A DNA stretch of 49,374 nucleotides from Lachnospiraceae bacterium. Its GTDB lineage: Bacteria > Bacillota > Clostridia > Lachnospirales > Lachnospiraceae. The stretch is from the NCBI GenBank assembly GCA_024698145.1, contig JAILRO010000040.1, positions 1-49,374 on the forward strand. Reading direction: 5' to 3'. A program made the translations under genes and the position numbers. The notes under the pieces were generated by a model. That model was given only the letters and a program-made list of their open reading frames with translations, ran no database searches and was not told the DNA's origin. Shown in pieces: positions 1 through 7,673 of this stretch (position 1 is its first letter; each line of letters begins with the position of its first letter).

Positions 1-1
1 G

Positions 2-991
2 ATGACAACCTTTATGTATGACTGCCGCAACAGACTTATACAGGCAGGAGATACAAAGTATACATATGATGCAGAGAATAACAGGATAGGTGTGGAAACA
101 AACGAAAAGAAGATTGATTATGTAATCAACACCCAGCCTGAACTTTCGCAGATACTGCAAAGCACAGAAATAAAACTATCTGATAAAGATACAAAAACAA
201 CATGTAATGAGAATAATACATATTACTTCTACGGTAACGGACTGATTTCGCAGGATAATGGTAAGGATTATTTCTTATATCACTTCAACAATGTCGGAAG
301 TACAATGGCTGTAACAGATGCCAAGGGTAACATTGTTGAAACATATAACTACACACCTTATGGTGAACTGATAGATGGCGAGTATAGACAAGACATTCCA
401 TTCCTGTACAATGGACAATACGGTGTAACTACGGACAGTAATGGTCTCTATTACATGAGAGCACGTTACTACAACGTAGACATCAAGCGTTTTATTAATC
501 AGGATGTATTGTTAGGTGTATTAGAACGTGTAAGTAGCCTTAACAGATATGCGTATGTAGAGGGTAATCCTATAAGTTATCTTGATCCGTTTGGGTTGGA
601 GAAGATAGCATATTATACGCAAATGCATGATGATTTGTCACTCCTTTCAGCAATAATCGTAGGGTTGCAGTTGTCATTAGCGGCAATTATTGTTCTCAAT
701 CCTGCTACAGCACCTGTTGTAATTCCAATAGAGGAAGGTTTGAATAGTATATCAAAAGTTGTTTCCCTATTAGATACATTTGCATTAATAATGTTGGGAT
801 ACAATTCGGATTCTACGGCAGAACAAGTTAAATATGGATTGTTGTCATTATGGAGTGGGGTCTCTGCTTTCATAGGAGATATATTAAGTTTTTTCAAATT
901 GACAGATGATAGCGAATTTAGCGTATTAATAAACAGTTTAATAGCAGGGATGGAAAAAATAATAGGTGATGGAGGCGTCGAGGGTTATTAA
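2..991 (+). CDS. RHS repeat-associated core protein, C-terminal part with hydrophobic toxin-like tip (5' end cut by window edge)
   Basis: This is the C-terminal end of an RHS/YD-repeat polymorphic toxin. The frame is open to the window edge, so the true start almost certainly lies upstream. Residues 1-199 carry YD-type repeats and the RHS-associated core: a GLYYMRARYY motif, then SLNRYAYVEGNP and a terminal LDPFGL at 194-199. After the core comes a 130-residue tip (200-329) rich in hydrophobic stretches (about 213-243, 257-268, 280-297 and 308-317), with no nuclease or deaminase motif that I recognise. In known RHS systems the core forms a shell that carries a variable C-terminal toxin. The hydrophobic tip suggests a membrane-acting effector, which is inference. 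The stop overlaps the start of the next gene (TAATG), as expected for a toxin-immunity pair. Confident as an RHS core; tip activity unknown. Confidence 0.85.
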   Translation: MTTFMYDCRNRLIQAGDTKYTYDAENNRIGVETNEKKIDYVINTQPELSQILQSTEIKLSDKDTKTTCNENNTYYFYGNGLISQDNGKDYFLYHFNNVGSTMAVTDAKGNIVETYNYTPYGELIDGEYRQDIPFLYNGQYGVTTDSNGLYYMRARYYNVDIKRFINQDVLLGVLERVSSLNRYAYVEGNPISYLDPFGLEKIAYYTQMHDDLSLLSAIIVGLQLSLAAIIVLNPATAPVVIPIEEGLNSISKVVSLLDTFALIMLGYNSDSTAEQVKYGLLSLWSGVSAFIGDILSFFKLTDDSEFSVLINSLIAGMEKIIGDGGVEGY

Positions 992-1521
992 TGGTATACA
1001 AGATGAATAGAATAACAGTTATTCAATTGATTATATATTTGTTATGGGGAATACTTATTCTTGCGATTATTAGTAGTGTTTTATACGAATCGTTGAAAAT
1101 TAGTAAATATTTTATATCAATTTTGTGTATATGTTTTATTCCTATAATGATTTTGTTGTTATATAAAATGTGTTTTAAGCCGTTCTATATTCATTTTTGT
1201 CTGAAAAATATTAATGATATCGAAATTATAACTGCCGAAATTAATAAAGATGAAAGTCAAATATTAATACCTGTAAATAGAAGTGCGGAGTTATATAAAA
1301 TATCAACAACGTATTATGACAATGGAGAAATATATGTTTTCGAGGACATGTTTTTTTATAATGATCATTCATATGCAAAATGTATTAAAAGGATTTTTGA
1401 AAACGAAAAATTACCACCAATAACAGTTTTTGTCGAAAAGAATAATAGAAGACGATACAAAATGAAAAGTTGCGAGTATATATCAGAATTGAAACAGTTA
1501 TTTCCAGAATATTTCATGTGA
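991..1521 (+). CDS. Putative immunity protein of the first RHS tip, two N-terminal membrane helices
   Basis: Small protein of 176 residues with two predicted membrane helices (about 11-32 and 39-60) and a polar, probably cytosolic, beta-rich C-terminal domain. Its ATG shares one base with the upstream RHS stop codon, so translation is probably coupled; a GGAGG lies at 971-975, and an alternative in-frame ATG is at 1003. The motif YYDNGEIYVFED (108-119) resembles YFDGTATYVFEE in the protein encoded at 4559-5125, and both have the same two-helix plus domain layout, so they look like paralogues. Position and size fit an immunity protein guarding the membrane against the preceding tip. That role is inferred from context only; no named family is recognised. 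Confidence 0.7.
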   Translation: MVYKMNRITVIQLIIYLLWGILILAIISSVLYESLKISKYFISILCICFIPIMILLLYKMCFKPFYIHFCLKNINDIEIITAEINKDESQILIPVNRSAELYKISTTYYDNGEIYVFEDMFFYNDHSYAKCIKRIFENEKLPPITVFVEKNNRRRYKMKSCEYISELKQLFPEYFM

Positions 1522-1579
1522 TGTATATATTAAAATATACACAAAAAGGCATATTCATACTCTCAGTATGACAAGACAA

Positions 1580-2158
1580 GATGGCAAACTTTGTATATGA
1601 CTGCCGCAACAGACTTATACAGGCAGGAGATACAAAGTATACATATGATCCAGAGAATAATAGGAGAGGTGTGGAAACAAACGAAAAGAAGATTGATTAT
1701 GCAATCAACACTCAGCCGGAGTTATCACAGGTTCTGCAGAGTACGGAAATAAAAGGTAATAAAGAAACAGCCACCGTTTACTTCTATGGTAACGGATTAA
1801 ATTCGCAGGATAATGGTAATGATTATCTGACATATCACTTCAACAATGTCGGAAGTACGATGGCTGTTACTGATGCCAAGGGAAGCGTTGTTGAGACATA
1901 TAACTATACACCATATGGTGAATTGATAGACGGAGAGTATAGACAAGACATTCCATTCCTGTACAATGGACAATACGGTGTAACTACTGACAGTAATGGT
2001 CTCTATTACATGAGAGCACGTTACTACAACGTAGACATCAAGCGTTTTATTAATCAGGATGTATTGTTAGGTGTATTAGAACGTGTAAGTAGTCTTAACA
2101 GATATGCTTATGTTGAAGGCAATCCTGTAAGTTATCTTGATCCGTTTGGGTTGGATAG
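1580..2158 (+). repeat. Duplicated RHS core segment (direct repeat of about 1-603)
   Basis: The segment repeats the RHS core of the first cassette at an offset of 1555 bases in its second half. Positions 434-537 and 1989-2092 are identical over 104 bases, with scattered third-position differences outside. Near the front the first copy carries extra codons (about residues 55-70). Identity stops just after the conserved LDPFGL codons, where the two tips diverge completely. This is the expected junction for tip exchange by recombination within the core. Confidence 0.85.
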
Positions 2159-2543
2159 AGTGGATACAAGTGATGTTCATGAGTTTTTGTTGTATATGTC
2201 TATAGGCGGTACAATTACAACTATGATATTTCCACCATTAGGATATCCATTAGCGGCGGCGGTAAATGCTTTGGATTTGTGGGTGACATGTTTTGATTTG
2301 GGGCAGGATACGGTAACTGGAAACTATGAAGATTCTATAGAGGATTTGTTATATATATTATGTGATATTTTAGGCCTTTTAACAGCTGTAAGCCTATTGG
2401 CTATTGAAACGGGTGAGGCATCTAAAATAATTGTTGAATCCGAAAAAGAGTTAAAAAACATTGGTGATTTGGCAACAATATCTTCTTACTACACGGTTGC
2501 TATTGATAAGTGCAAAAAACTAATTAATAAATATGGGAGATAA
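1581..2543 (+). CDS. Displaced RHS core/tip cassette (orphan tip) with a second hydrophobic tip
   Basis: A 320-residue frame that starts in the middle of an RHS repeat at a point equivalent to the left edge of the window. An in-frame TGA at 1569-1571 lies four codons upstream, and no good ribosome binding site precedes the ATG, so this is a 5'-truncated cassette rather than a full RHS gene. Residues 1-191 match the first cassette's core and end in LDPFGL. The 129-residue tip (192-320) is different in sequence but similar in length and style: hydrophobic stretches at about 200-225 and 255-275 separated by an acidic loop. Displaced tips of this kind are known in RHS loci as a reservoir for switching by homologous recombination. 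It may be silent until recombined with a full-length gene. Confidence 0.75.
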   Translation: MANFVYDCRNRLIQAGDTKYTYDPENNRRGVETNEKKIDYAINTQPELSQVLQSTEIKGNKETATVYFYGNGLNSQDNGNDYLTYHFNNVGSTMAVTDAKGSVVETYNYTPYGELIDGEYRQDIPFLYNGQYGVTTDSNGLYYMRARYYNVDIKRFINQDVLLGVLERVSSLNRYAYVEGNPVSYLDPFGLDRVDTSDVHEFLLYMSIGGTITTMIFPPLGYPLAAAVNALDLWVTCFDLGQDTVTGNYEDSIEDLLYILCDILGLLTAVSLLAIETGEASKIIVESEKELKNIGDLATISSYYTVAIDKCKKLINKYGR

Positions 2544-2550
2544 TTAATAG

Positions 2551-3123
2551 ATGATAGATGAAAGACTAGATGTGAAAAAATGGCGAAAACATTTTATTTA
2601 CAATTATTTGCATATTTTTTTGTTTATATCATTGTGTATAATGATGATAATGATTGTATGGTCATCTTTGGGGTTTTCGAGAGAAACATTATTACCAATA
2701 TGTATTATACATATTACATTGTTTATACCTATTATCGCATTGAAAATTAATTTTAGGATAAGAGTTGGTAATTATTTGAAGGTTATTAAAAAAGGATATA
2801 GAGTTACTGCTAAACTTGAATTGATTGAAGATGCAAATATATATAGGGGGAGGTGGCTGGGGTTTACCCATAGATTTATTTTTCACATAAAAGTGTTTTC
2901 TGAAGGGGTGTGTTCACGGACTAGATTTGTGGTTGTTTGTACAAAAATTGACCCTGAAATGCTTCATATTAAGGAATATAATAATCAATACATATTGCCA
3001 GAAGAAACAGAAATCCCAGTTGTTAAATACAAGAATAAGGCAATAGTGTTGCAAAATGAATGTGGGTTTTATGATTTGGCACATGATAGTTCAAAAGTCA
3101 AAACTATTGCTCAATACTGGTAA
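2551..3123 (+). CDS. Putative immunity protein of the second RHS tip, two membrane helices
   Basis: A 190-residue protein with two predicted membrane helices (about 17-40 and 46-65) followed by a soluble domain with alternating hydrophobic residues. It starts seven bases after the stop of the displaced RHS cassette, with a GGGAGA ribosome binding site at 2535-2540. The layout matches the proteins encoded at 991-1521 and 4559-5125, although sequence similarity is weaker. By position it is the cognate immunity protein of the second tip. Having its own binding site, it could be made even if the truncated toxin is not, which would protect against siblings using that tip. The function is inferred. 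Confidence 0.65.
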   Translation: MIDERLDVKKWRKHFIYNYLHIFLFISLCIMMIMIVWSSLGFSRETLLPICIIHITLFIPIIALKINFRIRVGNYLKVIKKGYRVTAKLELIEDANIYRGRWLGFTHRFIFHIKVFSEGVCSRTRFVVVCTKIDPEMLHIKEYNNQYILPEETEIPVVKYKNKAIVLQNECGFYDLAHDSSKVKTIAQYW

Positions 3124-3203
3124 AGAAGTAGTGAATGCGGTGGAAAATTGATACTACTTTGACGTTCATCTATAATTCTGCAATATTCTACTTTTATACA
3201 TAC

Positions 3204-3232
3204 TTGCTATTTTGTATACCTTATGTTATCAT
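3204..3232 (+). promoter_or_regulatory. Candidate sigma-A promoter upstream of the Rpn-like gene
   Basis: TTGCTA at 3204-3209, a 17-base spacer and TATCAT at 3227-3232. It lies in the 275-base gap 3124-3398. The rest of that gap shows no reading frame of note. A short AAGTAGT/ACTACTT inverted repeat follows the immunity gene but lacks a T tract. Confidence 0.45.
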
Positions 3233-3398
3233 ATGCTCAAAGCATGAAATATTTCGATTCGGTTGATATAACCATATCTCAGAAATTCTTATTTATCTGA
3301 AATTTCCAATGCTTTTATTTCCAACATTTTATTTAATAAAGGCAGAGGAAATCGGATAGTACATTTGATTCTTTCTGTCGGTACGAAGGAGGAGTTGA

Positions 3399-4274
3399 AT
3401 GGCAAAGAAATGGCGCAGCCAGTATCATCCTGCATTTTATGATGCGGTGATACAGATGTTTGAACTTGATGGCGAAAAGTACGATTATGAAAAAGAGTAT
3501 ACGCTCAACACATTACCCAACTATATTGACTTAGTTGTTGTGCAGAAAGGTTCGGTAAATGAACACTGCAATGCTATAAGCGGTATATTCAGGAAATATA
3601 ATATCTTTGAATATAAGTCGCCAGGACAGCATTTATCTGTCAGAGTTTATCAAAAGACTATGGGTTATGTGTATCATTTTGCAAGTATGAAGAAGTGCAA
3701 AACAGAGGACATTACTGTATCGTTTGTAAGAGAAGGTAAGCCGGAAAAATTGCTGGAATATTTTGCCCAAAACGATTATAATGTAACCCAATATGAGGCT
3801 GGAATATATCATGTTACAAAAGTTAATCATGTTGATATGCAGGTTATTGTAACAAGGGAACTTGATAACAGATATATATGGCTAAAGGTATTAACGAATA
3901 AGCTTACATTTAGTGACGCGGAACTACTAGCGGAAGCTGCCGGAAAAGAAAAGAACGAAGAAGGGCAGAGAAGAATAAACGTTGTGCTTGACCTAGTGTC
4001 AAGCTTGAATGAGAATAAGGAATGGATGAAGGAGTTGATCGGTATGGGAGCATTTAGAGATTTGTTCAAGGAAGAATTTGAAGAAAAGGATAGGCAGATT
4101 AAGAACAGAGACAAGCAGATTAAAAACCTTAGTGAACAGGTTCAGAGTAAGGATAAGCAACTACAGAATAAAGACGAACAGTTGCAGAGCAAAGACGAAC
4201 AGTTGCAGAGCAAAGATAAGCAGATTGAATATCTAAAAAAACTACTCAAGTCCAACAAGATTGCAATGTTTTAA
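3399..4274 (+). CDS. Rpn-like PD-(D/E)XK nuclease / putative transposase family protein with coiled-coil tail
   Basis: A 291-residue protein resembling the Rpn-type 'recombination-promoting nuclease/putative transposase' proteins abundant in Lachnospiraceae. The visible PD-(D/E)XK-like core is IDLVVV with D44, then IFEYKSP with E71 and K73, which gives the D-(E-x-K) arrangement of this fold. Residues about 225-285 form a highly charged coiled coil built from near-perfect seven-residue units (consensus LQSKDEQ). The start is supported by AAGGAGGAG about eight bases upstream. The gene stands alone with its own promoter candidate, between an RHS/immunity pair and an orphan immunity gene, which suggests insertion into the toxin array. 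A role in DNA rearrangement is family-level inference; no terminal inverted repeats were seen. Confidence 0.7.
   Translation: MAKKWRSQYHPAFYDAVIQMFELDGEKYDYEKEYTLNTLPNYIDLVVVQKGSVNEHCNAISGIFRKYNIFEYKSPGQHLSVRVYQKTMGYVYHFASMKKCKTEDITVSFVREGKPEKLLEYFAQNDYNVTQYEAGIYHVTKVNHVDMQVIVTRELDNRYIWLKVLTNKLTFSDAELLAEAAGKEKNEEGQRRINVVLDLVSSLNENKEWMKELIGMGAFRDLFKEEFEEKDRQIKNRDKQIKNLSEQVQSKDKQLQNKDEQLQSKDEQLQSKDKQIEYLKKLLKSNKIAMF
4170..4211 (+). repeat. Perfect 21-bp tandem duplication in the coiled-coil coding region
   Basis: Two identical 21-base units lie at 4170-4190 and 4191-4211, each encoding one heptad (KDEQLQS register), flanked by degenerate copies on both sides. The unit keeps the reading frame and the heptad phase, so copy-number change by slippage would lengthen or shorten the coiled coil in whole heptads. 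Confidence 0.85.
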
Positions 4275-4397
4275 TTATAAAGCTGGTATCAGAAACGAAA
4301 GTTCCAGGTGCCGGTTTTTGATGATTATCGGAATGGAGTAATGTTGTCCTCAATTTCCTTGCTTTCGTTATAAGTTTATACATGGATATTTATGTAA

Positions 4398-4502
4398 GAT
4401 TTTATTTACACGTATGATGAATATACCAATAAATATAATTTTGAAGCAGGAGGTCTTATCAAATATTTAAAAAACATGAGTGTAGGAATTGCTAGAGAAT
4501 AG
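4398..4502 (+). pseudogene. 34-codon remnant, possibly the C-terminus of a lost toxin tip
   Basis: In the 284-base gap before the third immunity-like gene, one frame is open for 34 codons and ends at a TAG (4500-4502), 57 bases before the next start. The codon just before it (4395-4397) is TAA and there is no suitable start near the front. The translation looks protein-like (it includes EAGGLIKYLKNMSVGIARE). Its place directly upstream of an immunity-like gene suggests the tail of a decayed toxin gene. This is inference; a chance open frame cannot be excluded. The rest of the gap shows nothing else recognisable. Confidence 0.35.
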
Positions 4503-4558
4503 TTGAATCACACAACTATATACCATACGATGAAGCAATTTAAGGAGAATATATCGTA

Positions 4559-5125
4559 ATGAAAATTAAAAAAATCTCGGAAAATCTTTTTGCTTTTGTA
4601 TTGAATAGTGCTTTAGCGTTTGTTCAATTTATTGTTTTGAAAGAAGAGATAAGCGAAATAAATTTCATGCTCTTGATTTATATTCCTATTCTAATATGTA
4701 TTACGTGTGTTGTTTTTATAATATGGAGTATGAATAAAAAACATAATTCTTTAGTGGAACATGGTAAAATAGTAAAAGCAAAACTTTATACTGATAAAAT
4801 AAAGGTAATTTTTGCTTTAAAAGACTTGTTAGTGGTCAAACTTGTATGTTCATATTTTGATGGTACAGCTACATATGTTTTTGAAGAACAATATCTTTGT
4901 GAGCTTCAAAGGTATAGAATGTTTATTAAAGCTGTCAATGATGAAACTTCTGTAGATGTTCTTACTTCGGATGATTTCAACAATTATCATATATTGGTTA
5001 AAAGCATTGAAGGGAATTATTTGAAGGAAGACACCCTGTATTGTCCGTCGATAATCAACTACATTTTGTTTGCGTGTAATATAGTAATGTTTTTGAATAA
5101 TATTTGTAGAATGATAAGACATTAA
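4559..5125 (+). CDS. Orphan immunity-like membrane protein (third paralogue)
   Basis: A 188-residue protein with predicted membrane helices at about 9-28 and 35-57, a soluble domain, and a further hydrophobic stretch at about 165-183. YFDGTATYVFEE (99-110) matches YYDNGEIYVFED in the protein of 991-1521, and the flanking pattern (a VxAxL strand before it, an F/I-rich helix after) also agrees, so the two are probably homologous. It has a good ribosome binding site (AAGGAGA, 4541-4547) but no intact toxin gene upstream. Orphan immunity genes are commonly kept after their toxin is lost, to resist kin that still carry it. That role is inferred here. Confidence 0.6.
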   Translation: MKIKKISENLFAFVLNSALAFVQFIVLKEEISEINFMLLIYIPILICITCVVFIIWSMNKKHNSLVEHGKIVKAKLYTDKIKVIFALKDLLVVKLVCSYFDGTATYVFEEQYLCELQRYRMFIKAVNDETSVDVLTSDDFNNYHILVKSIEGNYLKEDTLYCPSIINYILFACNIVMFLNNICRMIRH

Positions 5126-5316
5126 AGATAGGATGGTGTTGAAACAAATGTATGTAACAGATGATAAGTGACATATTGAAAGAAATTATGTAAAAATATG
5201 TAGATTTTTCCTTAAATGTGATATATAATAGCAAATGTATTATGTTAATCACAAATACTACTTCTTTTTTGCAATATTTCGGCATATATTGTGGTTGAGA
5301 TATATCCGGAGTGCTT

Positions 5317-5583
5317 ATGAAGTTTACAGAACTTAGACAAAAAGAAGTGATTAACTGCAAGGATTGTATGAAATTAGGATGCGTTGCAGATCTTGATTTC
5401 GACATATGTAGCGGACAGATATGCGGTCTGATTGTACCGGAACCGGTGGGACTGTTTTCTAATTTTTGCAAAAGCAACAAGTATTATATTCCGTTCTGTG
5501 ATGTGGTGAGAATCGGTCCGGATATTATACTTGTGGATATTTGTCCGGACAATGCGGTTATAAAGGAAAAAGACTGCGGTTAG
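5317..5583 (+). CDS. YlmC/YmxH family PRC-barrel protein
   Basis: A protein of 88 residues (MKFTELRQKEVINCKDC...) with the compact beta-barrel pattern of the YlmC/YmxH family: an N-terminal ExRxKEVIN strand, 'G-VADLDFD' and 'GQICGLIVPEP' strands, and a C-terminal 'VVRIGPDIILV' strand. The ATG at 5317 is preferred over the in-frame GTG at 5311 because GGAG (5308-5311) is spaced correctly for the ATG and because family members start at this point. The family is called sporulation-associated in clostridia and bacilli, but its exact role is unclear. It is followed closely by nrdR, a pairing I recall as common in clostridia. Confidence 0.75.
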   Translation: MKFTELRQKEVINCKDCMKLGCVADLDFDICSGQICGLIVPEPVGLFSNFCKSNKYYIPFCDVVRIGPDIILVDICPDNAVIKEKDCG

Positions 5584-5609
5584 CAGTCATTTAAGGAGGA
5601 GATATACAT

Positions 5610-6059
5610 ATGAAATGCCCATTTTGCGGTGAAGACAACACAAGAGTAATTGATTCAAGACCGGCTGATGATAACAGCTCGATTAGAAGAAGACGTGAAT
5701 GCGATGATTGCGGCAAGCGTTTTACAACCTATGAGAAGGTTGAAACAATACCGCTTATCATCATTAAAAAAGACAAAATTCGCGAGGCTTATGACAGGTC
5801 TAAGATTGAGTCGGGTGTAATCAAGTCTTGCCACAAGAGACCTATATCGGTTGAAGATATAGAGAAGTGCATTGACCGTATAGAGACAAAGGTGTTTAAC
5901 CTTGAGCAGAAAGAAGTTGACAGTTCTGTAATCGGAGAGATTGTTATGGACGAACTTAAAAATTTAGATGAAGTTGCTTATGTTCGTTTTGCTTCTGTTT
6001 ACAGGGAATTTAAAGATGTTAACATCTTTATGGATGAGTTAAAGAAATTATTAAACTAG
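5610..6059 (+). CDS. nrdR: Transcriptional repressor NrdR
   Basis: A 149-residue ATP-cone repressor of ribonucleotide reductase genes, full family length. The N-terminal zinc ribbon uses C3, C6, C31 and C34 (CPFCG ... CDDCG), with the conserved VIDSRPADD and [17 protein letters not shown] signatures between and after. The ATP-cone follows from about residue 49. NrdR senses ATP/dATP and represses nrd operons when dATP is high. The start has a strong AAGGAGGAG about nine bases upstream. The ylmC-nrdR neighbourhood suggests cotranscription with the upstream gene. Confidence 0.97.
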   Translation: MKCPFCGEDNTRVIDSRPADDNSSIRRRRECDDCGKRFTTYEKVETIPLIIIKKDKIREAYDRSKIESGVIKSCHKRPISVEDIEKCIDRIETKVFNLEQKEVDSSVIGEIVMDELKNLDEVAYVRFASVYREFKDVNIFMDELKKLLN

Positions 6060-6062
6060 TTC

Positions 6063-6091
6063 TTGTTTTAAAATATTTTTTATGTTACAAT
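6063..6091 (+). promoter_or_regulatory. Candidate promoter for comM-dprA(-topA)
   Basis: TTGTTT at 6063-6068, a 17-base spacer and TACAAT at 6086-6091, just after the nrdR stop. The -10 is good and the -35 is weak. Confidence 0.4.
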
Positions 6092-6137
6092 TCTTAAAGT
6101 CAAAACAGCTTGTGTTGGAGATGGAATAGGAGTTTCC

Positions 6138-7673
6138 ATGTTTAACAAAGTTCTTAGCGGCACGCTACATGGAGTTGAGGGTAGACTCATTGTAGTAGAG
6201 GCCGATGTTAGTGAGGGATTGCCAACCTTTAATATGGTTGGCTTCCTTGCTTCGGAAGTCCGGGAGGCTAGCGACAGAGTTCGCACGGCTCTTAACAATT
6301 CAGGATATCATTTTTCACCCAAAAGAATCACAATTAATCTTTCCCCTGCTGATATCAGAAAGGAAGGGGCTTCTTTTGATTTGCCTATAAGCATTGCGTT
6401 GCTTGCTTCTTACGGGCTTATTCCGTCTGAAAGTTTAGATGGAATACTATTTATGGGGGAGCTCTCTTTAAATGGCGATTTAAAGCCGGTGCGCGGTGTT
6501 TTATCCATAGTTGACCTTGCAAGAAACTGTGGTATTAAGAAGGTAATTTTGCCGTATGATAATCGTTTTGAAGGTGCGATTATTCCGGAGATTGAAGTGT
6601 ATGGTGCATCAAGCTTAAAAGACGTGGTTGATCATTTGCTTGACAATAAGCTTCTTGAGAAAATGGATGCCAATCAGCATTATGTAGAAAAAGTTAAACC
6701 TTATGCTATCGATTTTTCACAGGTAAAAGGACAGAGAAGTATGAAACGTGCAACCGAGATTGCGGTTGCAGGCAGGCACAACATACTATTTATGGGTCCT
6801 CCGGGCTCGGGTAAGTCGATGATTGCAAAACGTGTCCCCACAATAATGCCTGAACTTTCGTATGAGGAAAGTATTGAACTTACAAAGATTTACAGTGCCA
6901 AGGGTATGCTTAAAAGCAATGAAGGTCTGATTAGTACAAGACCTTTTCGTTCACCTCATCATTCAATAACAGCGCATTCTTTGATAGGTGGAGGGAATGT
7001 CCCCTCGCCGGGGGAGATTAGTCTGGCTCATAACGGAGTTTTATTTTTGGATGAATTATTGGAGTTTCAGAAGAATACGATTGAAATGTTAAGACAACCG
7101 ACAGAAGAAGGGCAGGTGACAATCTCAAGAATTAACGGTAGTTATACATTTCCTTGTGATTTTATGCTTGTAGCTGCCATGAATCCTTGTCCATGCGGAT
7201 ATTATCCGGACAGAGCGAAATGTTACTGTACCCCTAATCAGATCAAACGCTATATGAATAAGTTATCCCAACCAATGATAGACCGAATGGATATTTGTAT
7301 TCATGTTAAAAGGATACCGTACGACGAGTTGTATTCCGATTCTATAGAAGAAACATCAGCAGTGATAAAAGAAAGAATATGCAAAGCACTTGATATTCAA
7401 AGGGAAAGGCTAAAAGAATTTGGCATCAATTACAATTCAGAAATACCATCGCAAAAGCTTGATGAGGTATGCAAACTTTCAAGGAAGGAACTTGCTATGA
7501 GAAGAGATTTGTTTGAAAAATATAATCTTACGGCAAGAGGTGCTTCCAAAATAATGAAAGTTTCAAGAACAATTGCTGATTTGAATGGCTCGGATGCAGT
7601 GTGTGAAAAACATCTTTTTGAGGCTTTATCATACAGGATGATTGATTTGTATAACGGAGGGCAGAATCTATGA
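6138..7673 (+). CDS. comM: YifB/ComM family Mg-chelatase-like AAA+ ATPase
   Basis: A 511-residue protein with the full YifB/ComM layout: an N-terminal Lon-protease-like S5 domain (about 1-170), a Mg-chelatase AAA+ core with Walker A GPPGSGKS at 220-227, the Walker B-region LFLDELLEF, and the family's cysteine cluster MNPCPCGYYPDRAKCYC near residue 350, then a C-terminal helical domain. ComM in Vibrio and Haemophilus is a branch-migration helicase for chromosomal integration of transforming DNA. It overlaps dprA by four bases (ATGA), which supports a linked role in handling incoming DNA. The start follows AGGAG at about 6128. Confidence 0.95.
   Translation: MFNKVLSGTLHGVEGRLIVVEADVSEGLPTFNMVGFLASEVREASDRVRTALNNSGYHFSPKRITINLSPADIRKEGASFDLPISIALLASYGLIPSESLDGILFMGELSLNGDLKPVRGVLSIVDLARNCGIKKVILPYDNRFEGAIIPEIEVYGASSLKDVVDHLLDNKLLEKMDANQHYVEKVKPYAIDFSQVKGQRSMKRATEIAVAGRHNILFMGPPGSGKSMIAKRVPTIMPELSYEESIELTKIYSAKGMLKSNEGLISTRPFRSPHHSITAHSLIGGGNVPSPGEISLAHNGVLFLDELLEFQKNTIEMLRQPTEEGQVTISRINGSYTFPCDFMLVAAMNPCPCGYYPDRAKCYCTPNQIKRYMNKLSQPMIDRMDICIHVKRIPYDELYSDSIEETSAVIKERICKALDIQRERLKEFGINYNSEIPSQKLDEVCKLSRKELAMRRDLFEKYNLTARGASKIMKVSRTIADLNGSDAVCEKHLFEALSYRMIDLYNGGQNL

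Noticed and set aside
1522-1541. TGTATAT/ATATACA inverted repeat after the first immunity gene
   Set aside because: A short, all-A/T stem without a following T tract; too weak to call a terminator.
3291-3305. ATTTATCTGAAATTT, a 12/15 match to the CodY consensus upstream of the Rpn-like gene
   Set aside because: It lies well downstream of the candidate promoter in very AT-rich sequence, where such matches are expected by chance, and the gene has no metabolic logic for CodY control.
5224-5229. TATAAT before the YlmC-like gene
   Set aside because: A perfect -10 but no acceptable -35 or extended TG; left out as a feature because A/T-rich spacers give many such boxes.
3124-5316. Insertion-sequence ends or target-site duplications around the Rpn-like gene
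   Set aside because: No paired terminal inverted repeats or flanking duplications could be found by eye on either side.
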